Of a stretch of DNA of 7,820 nucleotides, positions 7,181-7,820 are shown piece after piece. A program made the translations under genes and the position numbers. This DNA is from JBEINZ01 sp040377825 (lineage in GTDB: Bacteria > Pseudomonadota > Alphaproteobacteria > Rhizobiales > Ancalomicrobiaceae): positions 1 to 7,820 of the forward strand of contig JBEINZ010000152.1 in the NCBI GenBank assembly GCA_040377825.1, read 5' to 3'. The notes under the pieces were generated by a model. It saw only the letters and a program-made list of their open reading frames with translations, was not told the origin of the DNA and searched no databases. Each line of letters begins with the position of its first letter. Position 1 is the first letter of the stretch.

Positions 7181-7200
7181 GATCGGCGCGCACGCCGGTC
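7181..7200. promoter_or_regulatory. Stem-loop upstream of the DUF4386 operon
   Basis: An eight-base inverted repeat, gatcggcg (7181-7188) and cgccggtc (7193-7200), encloses the loop cgca. It has one mismatch, which is a G-T wobble in RNA on one strand. It sits 43-62 bases upstream of the DUF4386 start codon, so it could be a leader hairpin or a protein-binding palindrome. It does not resemble a Crp/Fnr operator that I recognise. No convincing promoter was found nearby; the AT-rich stretch at about 7148-7170 is the best place for one. Confidence 0.2.
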
Positions 7201-7221
7201 ATTGATCCGGGGTAAGATCGA

Positions 7222-7622
7222 TTACAGCGGGGGCAGACCATCCGCAGCGCGCGCGAGGGTAAACACCATTAGATCGACCCACCCCCGGCAAGCGGTAGGG
7301 CCAGGGCAGCAACGACAGGCGTCGGCAACATCGTCGGCACGTTCAACGCGGCAATTGGCAGGGCCTGCATCGCGTGCACGCCCAAAAAATACGAAAAGCG
7401 GTAATCCCCGCCGCCCAGCTACCAGCCGGTCAGCGACATGAAAGGTTCTATCGTCGGCTCTACACGCACGCGGGTGCCGCCGTTTGTCCCGATGGCGTGA
7501 TCGGTCCGGCCGCGGAGCCATCCGGCAAGAATGAACCCAAGTGCCAACGCCAACTGCAGCGGATTGGCGTCCGATCAGAGCGCCAACGTTGCAAAGAGCT
7601 CGGCGGTTATACCAAGCTGGCG
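7222..7622 (-). pseudogene. Decayed polytopic membrane-protein gene (C-terminal part)
   Basis: No intact gene covers 7139-7665, but a minus-strand reading frame here is clearly protein-like across stops. It includes L-Q-L-A-L-A-L-G-F-I-L-A-G-W, then D-H-A-I-G, M-S-L-T-G-W-stop and G-G-G-D-Y-R-F-S-Y-F-L-G-V-H-A-M-Q-A-L-P. The last part resembles the G-D-L-R-V-x-H-F-x-G-L-H-A-L-Q motif, usually preceded by a T-G-W-S stretch, of uncharacterised bacterial membrane proteins (recalled from memory). In-frame stops occur at TGA 7577-7575 and TAG 7421-7419. Near 7278-7288, in a G-rich run, the frame shifts: the old frame stops at 7271-7269, while the neighbouring frame continues as a plausible C-terminus (G-W-V-D-L-M-V-F-T-L-A-R-A-A-D-G-L-P-P-L, stop at 7222-7224). 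No N-terminal half is recognised before the phnE end, so the relic is also truncated. Confidence 0.6.
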
Positions 7623-7665
7623 CAATACTGATCGATGTGCCTGAAGAACGCAGCGGCGGCGCCGG

Positions 7666-7820
7666 TCAGGTGACCGCCGTGTCCGTTCCGATGATCGCGC
7701 GGCGCAGGCGGGCGGAGATGAGGTCGACCAGGGCGACGGTGATGATCAGCATGATCACCAGCGTGGTGACATCAGCCCAATGGAAGCCGCGGATCCGTTC
7801 ATCGAGCAGGAAGCCGATGC
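7666..7820 (-). CDS. phnE: Phosphonate ABC transporter permease PhnE type, C-terminal end (5' end outside window)
   Basis: Only the last 50 residues and the TGA (7668-7666) are inside the window. They read I-G-F-L-L-D-E-R-I-R-G-F, then a hydrophobic segment (T-L-V-I-M-L-I-I-T-V-A-L-V) and the tail D-L-I-S-A-R-L-R-R-A-I-I. This layout, with the last membrane helix followed by D-x-x-S-x-x-L-R-R, is typical of PhnE, the inner-membrane permease of the PhnCDE phosphonate importer. The gene is too short for the general ORF length limit. It runs in the same direction as the relic and the DUF4386 operon, and opposite to phnM. A phosphite or other phosphorus-compound permease of the same family cannot be excluded from so short a piece. 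Confidence 0.7.
   Translation of the reverse strand, partial: IGFLLDERIRGFHWADVTTLVIMLIITVALVDLISARLRRAIIGTDTAVT

Noticed and set aside
7548..7586. Alternating CGCCAA / TTGGCG / CGCCAA copies that could form competing hairpins
   Set aside because: The six-base arms fall within the membrane-gene relic and are explained by similar codons; there is no leader-peptide or riboswitch context.
7663..7676. Palindrome CGGTCA-GG-TGACCG over the phnE stop codon
   Set aside because: It is short, overlaps coding sequence and has no T tract or paired copy; chance is sufficient.

Overview
The window looks like chromosomal DNA of a GC-rich alphaproteobacterium, probably of the Hyphomicrobiales (Rhizobiales). 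This rests on overall composition and on the form of the PhnM protein, and it is inference. No RNA genes, CRISPR arrays, insertion sequences or phage genes were seen.

Left block (about 1-3386, plus strand) is a carbohydrate-use operon. It begins with the end of a MalG-type sugar ABC transporter permease. Four bases later comes a 379-residue protein of unrecognised function with repeats like those of alpha/alpha-toroid proteins. An ATGA overlap then leads into a glycoside hydrolase family 2 enzyme that carries both catalytic glutamates and an N-x-K motif like that of beta-glucuronidases. Neither catalytic protein shows a signal peptide, so the likely picture is import of a small glycoside or glucuronide followed by cleavage in the cytoplasm.

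Middle (3387-4745, plus strand): a 180-base gap with a plausible promoter precedes phnM, a carbon-phosphorus lyase pathway enzyme. No other C-P lyase gene sits beside it.

Right block (4870-7138, minus strand) is a compact three-gene operon convergent with phnM. In order of transcription it encodes a DUF4386 membrane protein, an NAD(P)-dependent epimerase/dehydratase-like protein, and a Crp/Fnr-type regulator at the distal end. Upstream, 7139-7665 has no intact gene. It holds a decayed minus-strand gene for a polytopic membrane protein, with two internal stops and a C-terminal frameshift. At the right edge, in the same direction, is the C-terminal end of a phosphonate ABC transporter permease of the PhnE type.

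phnM and phnE therefore flank a module unrelated to phosphonates. This suggests that a phosphonate locus was split by insertion or rearrangement, or that two phosphonate islands were placed around it. No clearly new system is visible. The most interesting items are the unknown toroid protein coupled to the GH2 enzyme, the decayed membrane gene, the split phosphonate context, and a His-to-Gln change in a conserved PhnM motif.
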